Positions 1 through 7,362 of a stretch of 64,000 bases of DNA are shown here, one piece after another. The notes under the pieces are model-generated. The model was not told where the DNA came from and did not search any database. It saw nothing but the letters and a program-made list of their open reading frames with translations. The stretch covers positions 124,001 through 188,000 of the forward strand of contig NZ_BQHI01000007.1 of the NCBI RefSeq assembly GCF_021603585.1, read 5' to 3'. Position numbers and translations under genes: made by a program. Every line of letters begins with the position of its first letter. Within the stretch, counting starts at the first letter, position 1. Origin of the DNA: Pseudomonas sputi. Its GTDB lineage: Bacteria > Pseudomonadota > Gammaproteobacteria > Pseudomonadales > Pseudomonadaceae.

Positions 1-803
1 ATCACCAGTTTGGCCCGGCGCCAGTTCAGGCTTTTCAGCCATTGGGTTATCCCCGACACATCGAACACCTGGCTCGGATGCCAGCGCCAACCGATGCTCC
101 ACCCCCCCTCCTGTGCCTGACTCAAGCAGATCGGCAACGCCGGATCGCTCCAGATCGCCGGCATCTGTGCCAACCCCTGGGGCACGATCAACTTATCCAC
201 ACCAGCCTGCGCCCGTACCGCCAGCCCCGGCAACTCACGGAGCGGCAACATCGCCTGTTGCGTCCAGATCAGCCGTACAGGCGGCAACTGTCGGGTGATT
301 CGCTCACGCGTGGGCTCGTCGAGGCTTTCTGCCTTGTTCAATAGCAGCAGGCCTGCGCTGGACAAGGTTTCCTGTTGGGAGTCCGGCAGCGGTCTGCCCG
401 CCGCCAAGGTCTGGGCGTCCAGCACCAGCACGCAAGGTTGTACGGCGAGTACGCCTTGCCACGGCGCCTCGTTCAGTTGCTTCAGCAACTGCGCCGGATG
501 ACCGAGTCCGGAGGGCTCAATGAACAACCGATCCGGCTTTGCCTTGCGCAGCAATCGGCCCAGACCGACCTGGAACGGCGCACCGTTCACGCAACACAAA
601 CACCCCCCGGCCACTTCGCCCAGTGCGATACCATCGGCGTCGCGGGTCAACAGCGCCGCGTCGAGCCCGATCTGGCCGAACTCGTTGATCAGCACCGCCC
701 AGCGCTCGCCCGCCGGTCGCTGCGCCATGAGCTGGCGGATCAGGCTGGTCTTGCCCGCGCCCAGGGGGCCGGCGATGACGTGGGTGGGAATGTTCTGCAA
801 CAT
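1..803 (-). CDS. COG0523/CobW-family GTPase, 3' end outside window
   Basis: P-loop GTPase of the COG0523 family, whose members act as metal chaperones or insertases. The reading frame from the ATG at 803 runs open to the left edge, giving 267 residues without the C-terminus. It shows a Walker A motif GPLGAGKTS (residues 12-20), the family metal-binding motif GGCLCC (Cys68, Cys70, Cys71), EPSG and an NKAE motif in the NKxD position. The CobW C-terminal domain is only partly present. It belongs to the zinc-starvation locus with a second COG0523 gene at 1840-3045, and position matches PA5532 of P. aeruginosa as I recall it. A zinc role is inferred from the locus; the metal specificity of this paralogue is not visible in the sequence. 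Confidence 0.88.
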   Translation of the reverse strand, partial: MLQNIPTHVIAGPLGAGKTSLIRQLMAQRPAGERWAVLINEFGQIGLDAALLTRDADGIALGEVAGGCLCCVNGAPFQVGLGRLLRKAKPDRLFIEPSGLGHPAQLLKQLNEAPWQGVLAVQPCVLVLDAQTLAAGRPLPDSQQETLSSAGLLLLNKAESLDEPTRERITRQLPPVRLIWTQQAMLPLRELPGLAVRAQAGVDKLIVPQGLAQMPAIWSDPALPICLSQAQEGGWSIGWRWHPSQVFDVSGITQWLKSLNWRRAKLV

Positions 804-828
804 GATCAAGGTTTTCTGGAGGTCGAAG

Positions 829-1185
829 ATGCGGTGGATGGGATGGTCGTTGCTGCTGGCGCTGGTGTCGAGCGAGGCGTTGGCCCAGGCCTGCGTGGTG
901 CACAGCCAGGCGGAGCGGCTCGATGTAAAAGTCTGCCAGCAGAACCGCAACATCCCGGAAAAACTGTTCAACGACGGTTTCTGCCAGCCAACCCTGGCCG
1001 GGCAGAAAGTCGAGGTTCAATACCTTGATCAGTGCCCCGCCGGCGCGTTCGGTGTGTGCAGCAACGCGCAAGTCGCCAATATGCCTTATCGCCAGGATAT
1101 CCACTATTACGGCGTGGCCACCGATGCGGCGTATTTGCTGCCCTATTGCGAGGGCCGGAGCCAGGGGAAGTGGCTCGAGCCCTGA
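829..1185 (+). CDS. Small secreted protein of unknown function (118 aa)
   Basis: I chose the ATG at 829 because GGAGGT sits at 818-823; an in-frame ATG at 802 would give nine extra residues ahead of the signal peptide. The N-terminus (basic MRW, hydrophobic core, cleavage after ALAQA) is a typical Sec signal peptide. The mature part of about 98 residues contains seven cysteines, suggesting disulfides or metal binding, and no domain I can name with confidence. It is divergent from the left-edge COG0523 gene, with only 25 bp between the starts, and convergent with the DUF1826 gene, so it sits inside the zinc-starvation locus. A zinc-related periplasmic role is only an inference from this context. 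Confidence 0.75.
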   Translation: MRWMGWSLLLALVSSEALAQACVVHSQAERLDVKVCQQNRNIPEKLFNDGFCQPTLAGQKVEVQYLDQCPAGAFGVCSNAQVANMPYRQDIHYYGVATDAAYLLPYCEGRSQGKWLEP

Positions 1186-1189
1186 CGCG

Positions 1190-1840
1190 CTATCCGAGCC
1201 AGTCGAGGGTCAGCATCAATCGCCGCTCCCCCGGCGTCGGTTGTGGCGAACGATGGATCAGGCCGAAACCTTCGTTGCCGTGCCATTTTTCACCCTTGAG
1301 CAAGGCCACTTCGCCCCGACTCAATTGCTGAATCCGTGACGTTTCCTGCGGCTCGGCTTGCGGATTTCCCAGTTGCCGACGATCCATTTCCCCTTCCCTG
1401 AGCCATTCGCTGCCGACGCCTGCGTACGTGGTGATCAACCGCACCGGCACATGATCGACGTGAAAACGCGGACACATGGCCTTGTCCAGCACCCGCAGGC
1501 GCAAGCCGATCCGCCGCGCGCCCAGCAGGCAGGCGAAGGCACTGACCAACCATTTCAGATCGGCGATAAACCCTTCGTAGCCTTCCAGATCGCGAAAGCC
1601 GCTGGCCAGTCCCGTGAGATCCGGATCTGCGTCTTCGTCCGGCAATTCCAGGCACAACGCCTCGGCGTAGGGTTCGTTCAGAGACAGCAACAAGTCCGCA
1701 AACTCGGCAATGTGCAGCGGAAGCTGCCGTTGCCAGACCGCGAGATTGATCTCATTTTCGAGAATGTCCACCAGCGCCTGCGGGGTTTCGCCGAAAGACT
1801 GATGGCGTGTGCTGCCTGGCAGCGGTTTCAGGGCGAGCAT
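1190..1840 (-). CDS. DUF1826 domain-containing protein
   Basis: The 216-aa product matches the DUF1826 family, which travels with COG0523 genes in zinc-responsive loci of proteobacteria. Near residue 125 there is a Cys-Pro-Arg-Phe-His-Val-Asp-His stretch, followed by an Arg-Leu-Ile-Thr-Thr-Tyr segment and, nearer the C-terminus, a conserved-looking Lys-Trp-His-Gly-Asn. These His/Asp/Cys residues could bind a metal. The start codon overlaps the stop of the upstream COG0523 gene (TGATG), so the pair is translationally coupled and probably acts together. No signal peptide or membrane segment is seen, so it should be cytoplasmic. The biochemical function of the family is not known to me. Confidence 0.82.
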   Translation of the reverse strand: MLALKPLPGSTRHQSFGETPQALVDILENEINLAVWQRQLPLHIAEFADLLLSLNEPYAEALCLELPDEDADPDLTGLASGFRDLEGYEGFIADLKWLVSAFACLLGARRIGLRLRVLDKAMCPRFHVDHVPVRLITTYAGVGSEWLREGEMDRRQLGNPQAEPQETSRIQQLSRGEVALLKGEKWHGNEGFGLIHRSPQPTPGERRLMLTLDWLG

Positions 1841-3045
1841 CAGGCGACCTCGTCGTGCCAGGAGCCAAAGGGATCGCGAAGTTGTAACCAGCCTTGCGTA
1901 CCGAGCGCCATTTCGGCATCAGTCAGCAGGCAATCATCGAGCTCCAACGACAGCTGTGCGAAATCGATGTTCTGCCCGATAAACACCAGCTCCTGGCGAC
2001 AATCACCTACGCTGGCGACCCAGTTTTCCATGATCGCGGCGGTGCTTTCCTGATCCAGCGGCCACTGTTCTTTCGGTACGAAGCGCCACCAGCGCCCGGC
2101 GAAACCGTGGCGCATCAACCCGCCAGCCTGGGACCAGCTACCAGCATCAGTGGGTTTGCTGGCCAACCAGAAGAAGCCCTTGGAACGCAGCAGTTTGCCG
2201 TTTACCCATGGGCGATCGATGAAGTCGAAGAAGCGCTGTGGATGAAAGGGCCGGCGTGCCCGATAGGCCGTGGAGGCGATGCCGTACTCTTCGGTTTCCG
2301 GCACATGTTCGCCACGCAGCTCCTGCAACCAGCCGGGGGCCTGGGCGGCCTTTTCGAAGTCGAAACGACCGGTGTTGAGAATCTTCTCCAGCGGTACTGC
2401 GCCCATGACCATCGGGATGATCTCGGCCTGAGGGTTGAGACGTTTGAGAATGGCCATCAGCTCTTCCCGCTCGCGACTGCTGATCAGGTCGATCTTGCTG
2501 ATCAGCAGGACGTCGGCGAACTCGATCTGCTCGATCAGCAGATCGGTGATCGAGCGCTCATCTTCTTCACCGAGGAATTCGCCACGGGAGGCGAGATTTT
2601 CGGCGGCCTGGTAGTCCGGCAGAAAACTCATACCGTCGACGACAGTGACCATGGTATCGAGGCGAGCAATGTCGGCGAGGCTTTGCCCCTGCTCATCACG
2701 GAAAGTGAAGGTTTCGGCCACCGGCAGCGGCTCGGAGATTCCCGTGGATTCGATCAGCAGATAATCGAAGCGGCGTTCGCGGGCCAACTGACTGACCTCT
2801 TCAAGCAGGTCTTCGCGTAACGTACAGCAGATACAGCCGTTGCTCATTTCCACAAGCTTCTCTTCGGCGCGGTTCAGGCTGACATCACGCTGAACTTCGC
2901 TGCCATCGATGTTGATCTCGCTCATATCATTGACGATAACGGCGACGCGCAGATCGTCCCTGTTACGTAGTACGTAATTCAAAAGTGTACTTTTTCCGGC
3001 GCCGAGAAAGCCGGACAAAACGGTCACGGGAAGTCGGTAAGACAT
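1840..3045 (-). CDS. COG0523 zinc-responsive GTPase (ZigA/ZagA-type)
   Basis: Complete 401-aa GTPase of the COG0523 family: Walker [10 protein letters not shown] at residues 12-20, metal motif CICC at 71-74, an ESTG segment, SKID for guanine specificity (about residues 183-186), and a full CobW C-terminal domain from about residue 260. Members of this subgroup insert zinc into client enzymes when zinc is scarce. The gene lies behind a near-perfect Zur operator (3176-3190) about 130 bp upstream of its ATG and is coupled to the DUF1826 gene downstream. It corresponds in position to PA5535 of P. aeruginosa. The family assignment is firm; the client proteins are unknown, though the zinc enzymes and their paralogues encoded nearby are reasonable candidates. 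Confidence 0.92.
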   Translation of the reverse strand: MSYRLPVTVLSGFLGAGKSTLLNYVLRNRDDLRVAVIVNDMSEINIDGSEVQRDVSLNRAEEKLVEMSNGCICCTLREDLLEEVSQLARERRFDYLLIESTGISEPLPVAETFTFRDEQGQSLADIARLDTMVTVVDGMSFLPDYQAAENLASRGEFLGEEDERSITDLLIEQIEFADVLLISKIDLISSREREELMAILKRLNPQAEIIPMVMGAVPLEKILNTGRFDFEKAAQAPGWLQELRGEHVPETEEYGIASTAYRARRPFHPQRFFDFIDRPWVNGKLLRSKGFFWLASKPTDAGSWSQAGGLMRHGFAGRWWRFVPKEQWPLDQESTAAIMENWVASVGDCRQELVFIGQNIDFAQLSLELDDCLLTDAEMALGTQGWLQLRDPFGSWHDEVA

Positions 3046-3175
3046 TGGATAAACCTCATCAGACGGTCGCTGAACAGCGCTGGAAGCTCTCGGGGCTCGC
3101 GTTCTTCGGCTTCAATGAGATCACCAGGGAAGCGGACGCTTGAAATGAAAGCCACGGAAAGCCTTGCCTGATGAA

Positions 3176-3190
3176 TGTTATAGTATAACA
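3176..3190. promoter_or_regulatory. Zur operator in divergent promoter region
   Basis: The sequence TGTTATAGTATAACA is a perfect inverted repeat with a single central base and matches the gammaproteobacterial Zur consensus TGTTATANTATAACA at every defined position. It lies between the COG0523 gene (start at 3045, minus) and the secreted protein gene (start at 3269, plus), so it may control both. Zn-loaded Zur would repress here and release under zinc limitation. No other palindrome of this quality was seen in this intergenic region. Confidence 0.88.
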
Positions 3191-3268
3191 ACAAAATCAA
3201 TCCACTCTCTTCTTGCCCAAAGTGACAAAGGGCCGGAAGCTGCAATCAGTTCGCCGTCGAGTGACATC

Positions 3269-3643
3269 ATGAAAACCGCGCTGAAATACTCGTTTATCTG
3301 GCTGGCAACGCTGACGTTGAATGCCGTGGCACAAGTGCCGGGGCTCTCCAATTGCACACGCAGCGCAAACCTGTTGGCATGCGTGGACGCCAACGGCAAC
3401 GCCTATAGCGTCAACACTGTCGGCAGCACGATTTACTTGCGTGGTTTTGAACAAGCGGGAAACCGCTACTGGGCACAAACCAACAGCCGCTACGGACAAC
3501 TGACGTTTTTCACCGGCATCGCTTCCGATGGAGAAGCCTGGGTTGGCTACAACCGCCGCGTGGGCTGGACGACGATCAATCGGTTCTCCAGCTCCGGCGG
3601 CAGCAGCGCGAAGTTTACTTGCAACCGGATTACCGGCTGCTAA
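3269..3643 (+). CDS. Small secreted cysteine-containing protein behind a Zur box (124 aa)
   Basis: The ATG at 3269 follows a GAGTG ribosome-binding-like sequence; the open frame extends further upstream but would run through the Zur box. Residues 1-22 form a clear Sec signal peptide ending near AVAQ. The mature protein of about 100 residues is rich in Gly, Ser, Asn and Tyr and has four cysteines (two near the start, two at the extreme C-terminus), suggesting two disulfides. I recognise no domain. It is transcribed away from the Zur box at 3176-3190 and converges on the amidase gene, overlapping its stop by 4 bp. In P. aeruginosa the comparable interval contains dksA2, which is not found here. 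Confidence 0.72.
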   Translation: MKTALKYSFIWLATLTLNAVAQVPGLSNCTRSANLLACVDANGNAYSVNTVGSTIYLRGFEQAGNRYWAQTNSRYGQLTFFTGIASDGEAWVGYNRRVGWTTINRFSSSGGSSAKFTCNRITGC

Positions 3644-4839
3644 ACCCGCGCCCCTTTCTGCTCTTGTTGCCACGCCATATAGCTGTCGACAGGTGGATTT
3701 TTCTGGAAGTAGCGCTGCAAGCCCTCAAACAAACCGTCTGCCACCGCCTGCTGATGACGCGCAGTTACCAGCCGTTGGCTGTCCCGCGCGTTGGAAATGA
3801 ATCCGGTTTCCACCAGGATTGAAGGCACATCCGGCGACTTCAGAACGGCAAATCCAGCTTGTTCCACGCGCTTTTGATGCAGCGTGGTGATGCCAGCCAG
3901 GCTGCCCAGCACTGTGCTTCCGAGTTGCAAACTGGCAGCGATGGTTGCGTTCATCGACATGTCGAGGATCACGCCAGCGAGCATCGGATCCTTATCCTTA
4001 AGATTGAGCAGGCTGGTAGCCCCGAGCAGATCCACACCGTTCTCACGCTGCGCCATGAACCGCGCGGTGGCGGACGTAGCGCCACCTTCGGACAAGCAAT
4101 ACACCGACGCTCCAGAGGCTGTCAGACGCGGCGCAGCATCGGCGTGCACCGAGATGAACATGTCGGCCTTGTGCTGACGCGCGATCTCCACACGCTTGCG
4201 TAACGGAACGAAGAAGTCGTCGTTACGAACCAGCTTCACATCAAAGCCTTTCTCTCGCTTGAGCCGGCGTGCGAGCAGTTGCGCAATGGACAGAACCACA
4301 TCCTTCTCACGCTCGCCCTTGGCGCCAATTGCACCCGGATCTTTTCCGCCATGCCCAGGGTCGACCACCACCATGATGTCGCGCTTGGGGTGGGATTTTT
4401 CTTGGGGTGTTTCACGTGGAACGCTCGCCGGGAGCCCTGCTGAAGCGCTCATCAGATCCAGAACCAGGCGATGCCCTTGCCCGTCCTGAGGTGCCAATAA
4501 GAATGAATTGAGCTGAACCGGGCTGCTTAGATCCAGCACGATGCGGGTATTCCCCTGGCCAAAATGGCCGGAGCGAATCGAGCGAATCAGGGTGTCGGAT
4601 AAAGCCAACTGGCTGAAATCGCCCTCCAGGCTGGCCCCGCTTAAATCGATGATTACCCGCTCCGGCGCGCTCAAAGTAAATGTCTTGTAGCTCACAGCGC
4701 CGCTCAGGTCGAACACCAGCCGCAGCTTGTTATCCGAACGCGAAATCCGCGCATTGCGTATCTGCGTGGCGGACACCGAAAAAGGCAAAACAAAGGCCGC
4801 GCTGGCCAGCATCAGGTTGAGCAAATGGCGTCTGTGCAT
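3640..4839 (-). CDS. amiA: N-acetylmuramoyl-L-alanine amidase (AMIN + Amidase_3)
   Basis: Zinc-dependent peptidoglycan amidase that cuts the bond between MurNAc and the stem peptide. The 399 residues comprise a signal peptide (about 1-24), an AMIN targeting domain (about 25-130), a linker, and an Amidase_3 catalytic domain (about 155-375) with the VVDPGHGGKDPGA motif, a SVHADA motif and a VETGFISN motif carrying the catalytic Glu. There is no LysM domain, unlike the AmiB/AmiC type used in division. It is divergent from folE2 across a Zur box (4879-4893), so it is probably a zinc-starvation paralogue of the housekeeping amidase. It corresponds to PA5538. A parS-like site lies inside the gene at 4408-4423. 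Confidence 0.92.
   Translation of the reverse strand: MHRRHLLNLMLASAAFVLPFSVSATQIRNARISRSDNKLRLVFDLSGAVSYKTFTLSAPERVIIDLSGASLEGDFSQLALSDTLIRSIRSGHFGQGNTRIVLDLSSPVQLNSFLLAPQDGQGHRLVLDLMSASAGLPASVPRETPQEKSHPKRDIMVVVDPGHGGKDPGAIGAKGEREKDVVLSIAQLLARRLKREKGFDVKLVRNDDFFVPLRKRVEIARQHKADMFISVHADAAPRLTASGASVYCLSEGGATSATARFMAQRENGVDLLGATSLLNLKDKDPMLAGVILDMSMNATIAASLQLGSTVLGSLAGITTLHQKRVEQAGFAVLKSPDVPSILVETGFISNARDSQRLVTARHQQAVADGLFEGLQRYFQKNPPVDSYMAWQQEQKGARV
4408..4423. other. parS: parS-like ParB binding site inside the amidase gene
   Basis: TGTTTCACGTGGAACG matches the bacterial parS consensus (TGTTTCACGTGGAACA on this strand) at 15 of 16 positions. In the amidase frame it encodes part of the linker between the AMIN and catalytic domains, where sequence constraint is low. 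Two further sites with the same CACGTG core lie at 5324 and 16588. Confidence 0.75.
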
Positions 4840-4878
4840 ATGAAAGCCTGTTCATGAAAAAGGCATCGTGGTTTGAAT

Positions 4879-4893
4879 TGTTATAATGTAACA
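4879..4893. promoter_or_regulatory. Zur operator between amidase and folE2 operon
   Basis: TGTTATAATGTAACA matches the Zur consensus TGTTATANTATAACA at 13 of 14 defined positions. It lies 40 bp upstream of the amidase start (minus strand) and about 30 bp upstream of the folE2 start (plus strand), so one operator can control both divergent units. Confidence 0.87.
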
Positions 4894-4923
4894 TCAAATT
4901 CAATCACCATGATGGAACTGCTC

Positions 4924-5820
4924 ATGAACGCGCTGACTCTGCCGGATGTCGCGGCTCAAGCCGCCCGCCAGGCCCTGCCTCTCGAATGGGTGGGGATGTG
5001 CGGCATCGCATTACCTGTGTTTATCGAAGGCCAACGCCTGGCCGCAAAAGCGGATGCGGGCGTCAGCCTGGATGATGGAGACGCACGTGGCATTCACATG
5101 TCACGGCTCTATCTTGGGCTGGAAGCGCTGGAGCAGCAGAATCTTTCTCCCGCTCTACTACGCCGAATTCTGCAGCGCTTTCTCGACAGCCACGAAGATC
5201 TGTCTGATGCCGCCTATCTCAATATCCACACCGATTTACTCCTGAGAAGGCCCGCGATGGTCAGTCCTCTGGCGGGATGGAAAACCTATCCCGTCACTGT
5301 TTCAGCGCAGCTAAAAAACAAAGTGTTCCACGTGGAACTGAAAATCGAGGTGGCGTATTCCTCAACTTGCCCATGTTCTGCGGCATTGGCGAGGCAACTG
5401 ATCCAGCAACAATTCGTCGACGACTTCGCCAACAAACCACTGCAGCACGCCGATGTGTTGGCGTGGTTGGGCTCGACCCAAGGCATTTTGGCTACACCTC
5501 ACAGTCAACGCAGTACCGCCCAGTTGCATTTGCACCTGGACGAATTCGTCGACGAACTGCCCCTGACGTCCATCATCAACGACGCCGAAGCAGCCCTCGG
5601 CACCGCCGTGCAAACCGCTGTGAAACGCGCCGACGAACAAGCCTTCGCCCTTGCCAACGGCCAGAACCTGATGTTCTGCGAAGACGCTGCCCGCCGCCTG
5701 AATCTGGCACTGCGTCGTTCACCCGGTATCAGCGAATTCCACGTCCGAGTCATCCACGCCGAAAGCCTTCATGCTCACGACGCCGTCGCCGAGACTCATT
5801 GGCGCCGGGAGCAGCCATGA
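4924..5820 (+). CDS. folE2: GTP cyclohydrolase FolE2 (type IB)
   Basis: Converts GTP to 7,8-dihydroneopterin triphosphate, the first step of folate (and queuosine precursor) synthesis, without the strict zinc need of FolE/type IA. The 298-aa protein has the family active-site segment SSTCPCSAA (Cys149, Cys151). I chose the ATG at 4924 because the product then begins as in other pseudomonad FolE2 proteins; ATGs at 4909 and 4912 are alternatives. It is the first gene of a six-gene Zur-type operon and its stop overlaps the next start (ATGA). A parS-like site lies inside at 5324-5339. It is a classic zinc-sparing replacement enzyme. Confidence 0.94.
   Translation: MNALTLPDVAAQAARQALPLEWVGMCGIALPVFIEGQRLAAKADAGVSLDDGDARGIHMSRLYLGLEALEQQNLSPALLRRILQRFLDSHEDLSDAAYLNIHTDLLLRRPAMVSPLAGWKTYPVTVSAQLKNKVFHVELKIEVAYSSTCPCSAALARQLIQQQFVDDFANKPLQHADVLAWLGSTQGILATPHSQRSTAQLHLHLDEFVDELPLTSIINDAEAALGTAVQTAVKRADEQAFALANGQNLMFCEDAARRLNLALRRSPGISEFHVRVIHAESLHAHDAVAETHWRREQP
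5324..5339. other. parS: parS-like ParB binding site inside folE2
   Basis: TGTTCCACGTGGAACT contains the perfect 14-bp palindrome GTTCCACGTGGAAC, the form usual for parS in pseudomonads. It is identical over 16 bases to the site at 16588-16603. In folE2 it encodes residues of the segment V-F-H-V-E-L, just before the catalytic cysteine motif. Confidence 0.82.
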
Positions 5821-6485
5821 TTCGCTGCCACAAGCTGAGCTGGGGAATACCCGGCCAACCGCTCACCGCGCCGCTCGACCTTCGATTGGAAAGCGGCAGT
5901 CTGACGGCAATCATTGGCGTCAACGGCAGCGGCAAAAGCAGCCTGCTCAAAGTCATCGCCGGGTTACAGCGACCACTGGCCGGCAAGGTCGAGCTGGGTG
6001 TTCCACGTCAAAGCGGTTTGTCATTCCTGCCCCAACAACAGCATCTGGATCGGCAGTTCCCGATCAGCCTTCAGGAATTGGTCGCTGCCGGTTTCTGGGG
6101 ACGCCGACTGTCGTCGCAACTCAGGGCCCAACGTCTCGAATCCGCGCTTGAAGACTGGCACCTGAGCGGACTTGAACATCGCCCCCTGATAGCCCTCTCC
6201 GGCGGAGAACTGCAGCGCGCCCTGCTCGCCCGATTGAGCCTGGCCGACACACCGTTGCTGTTGCTCGACGAACCCCACGCCGCGCTCGACGAACTGGGTC
6301 AGACCCTGCTGTGGCAACACCTGCAAGCCTGGCATGAGCAGGGACGAACCCTGGTCGTGGTTTGCCATGACCTTGCCGCCGTGCGCCAACACATTCCACA
6401 AACCCTGCTGATCAAACAGAGCGGCTGCGCATTCGGCAGCAGCGTCGATCTGATCCAGCAAACGCCTCACACGCAGGTGGCCTGA
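5817..6485 (+). CDS. Metal ABC transporter ATP-binding protein (ZnuC-like)
   Basis: ATPase of a manganese/zinc/iron-type ABC importer. The 222-aa protein has Walker A GVNGSGKS (about residues 34-41), the ABC signature LSGGELQRA and Walker B LLLLDEPHAALDE. I placed the start at the ATG overlapping the folE2 stop (ATGA); the longer open frame upstream runs through folE2 in another frame and is not coding. It overlaps the permease start by one base. It lacks the extra C-terminal regulatory part seen in ZnuC of enterics. Its place in the Zur-type operon makes zinc the most likely substrate. The main ZnuABC system of Pseudomonas is usually encoded elsewhere, so this is probably a second importer. 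Confidence 0.9.
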   Translation: MIRCHKLSWGIPGQPLTAPLDLRLESGSLTAIIGVNGSGKSSLLKVIAGLQRPLAGKVELGVPRQSGLSFLPQQQHLDRQFPISLQELVAAGFWGRRLSSQLRAQRLESALEDWHLSGLEHRPLIALSGGELQRALLARLSLADTPLLLLDEPHAALDELGQTLLWQHLQAWHEQGRTLVVVCHDLAAVRQHIPQTLLIKQSGCAFGSSVDLIQQTPHTQVA

Positions 6486-7351
6486 TGCTCACGCTCAGCC
6501 ATTTATGGCAGCCGTTCCACGAGTTCGTTTTCATGCGCCGGGCCCTGCTCGGCGGCCTGGTATTGGCGTGCAGCACGGCACCGCTGGGTGTGTTTCTGAT
6601 CCTGCGCCGGATGAGCCTGATCGGCGACGCCGTCGCCCACGGCATTCTCCCCGGCGCCGCACTGGGGTTCTGGTTCGCCGGGCTGAGTCTGCCAGCGCTG
6701 ACCCTCGGCGGACTCGGTGCCGGCCTGAGCATGGCCGGACTCGCCGCGTGGATCACCCGACGCACCGGCCTGCGCGAAGACGCGAGCCTCGCGGCCATCT
6801 ATCCCATCTCGCTGGCCAGCGGCGTGCTGATTCTCGGCATCGCCGGCAAGCGACTGGATTTGCTGCACCTGCTGTTCGGCTCCGCATTGGCGGTCGACGG
6901 GCCAACTCTCAACGGCATGTTGTGCGTTTCGGCGCTCAGCCTGATGGCCATGACGCTGATCTACAAACCGCTGCTGCTCGACACCCTCGATCCGTTTTTC
7001 CTGCGCACGGTCAGCCGGCTCGGCCCCGTCGCCCATGGTGTGTTCCTGACGCTGGTGGTGCTCAATCTGGTGATTGGCTTCCAGGCGATCGGCGCCCTGA
7101 TGGTGGTCGGCCTGATGATGCTGCCCGCCGCTGCCTCACGCTTCTGGAGCCGGCGCCTGCCGATCCTGATTGCCACCGCCGCGCTCATTGGCAGCGTCTC
7201 GGTATGGCTCGGTCTGCTGCTGTCGTTCTACTACTCGCTGCCCAGCGGCCCGGCCATCGTGCTGGTCGCCGGTGGCGGTTACTTGTTGTCCGTGGTGTTC
7301 GGGCCGGTTCACGGTCTGTTGCGCCGCCCGCCTTTGCTCACATCCCAATGA
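6485..7351 (+). CDS. Metal ABC transporter permease (ZnuB-like, ABC-3 family)
   Basis: Inner-membrane channel subunit of the zinc-type importer, 288 aa. It is strongly hydrophobic, with about eight predicted membrane segments, and shows features of the ABC-3 family: a conserved DAVAHGILPG segment near residues 50-60 and an AIGALMVVGLMMLPAA segment near residue 205. The start overlaps the ATPase stop (TGATG). It partners the ATPase before it and the binding protein after it. Confidence 0.9.
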   Translation: MLTLSHLWQPFHEFVFMRRALLGGLVLACSTAPLGVFLILRRMSLIGDAVAHGILPGAALGFWFAGLSLPALTLGGLGAGLSMAGLAAWITRRTGLREDASLAAIYPISLASGVLILGIAGKRLDLLHLLFGSALAVDGPTLNGMLCVSALSLMAMTLIYKPLLLDTLDPFFLRTVSRLGPVAHGVFLTLVVLNLVIGFQAIGALMVVGLMMLPAAASRFWSRRLPILIATAALIGSVSVWLGLLLSFYYSLPSGPAIVLVAGGGYLLSVVFGPVHGLLRRPPLLTSQ

Positions 7352-7362
7352 GGTGTTTCCCG

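Noticed and set aside
375-1028. Plus-strand open frame of 217 codons
   Set aside because: It is antisense to the COG0523 gene at 1-803, whose frame shows clear motifs.
6000-6011. TGTTCCACGT in the ABC ATPase gene as a fourth parS site
   Set aside because: Only the left half matches; the right half reads CAAAGC, so the palindrome is lost.
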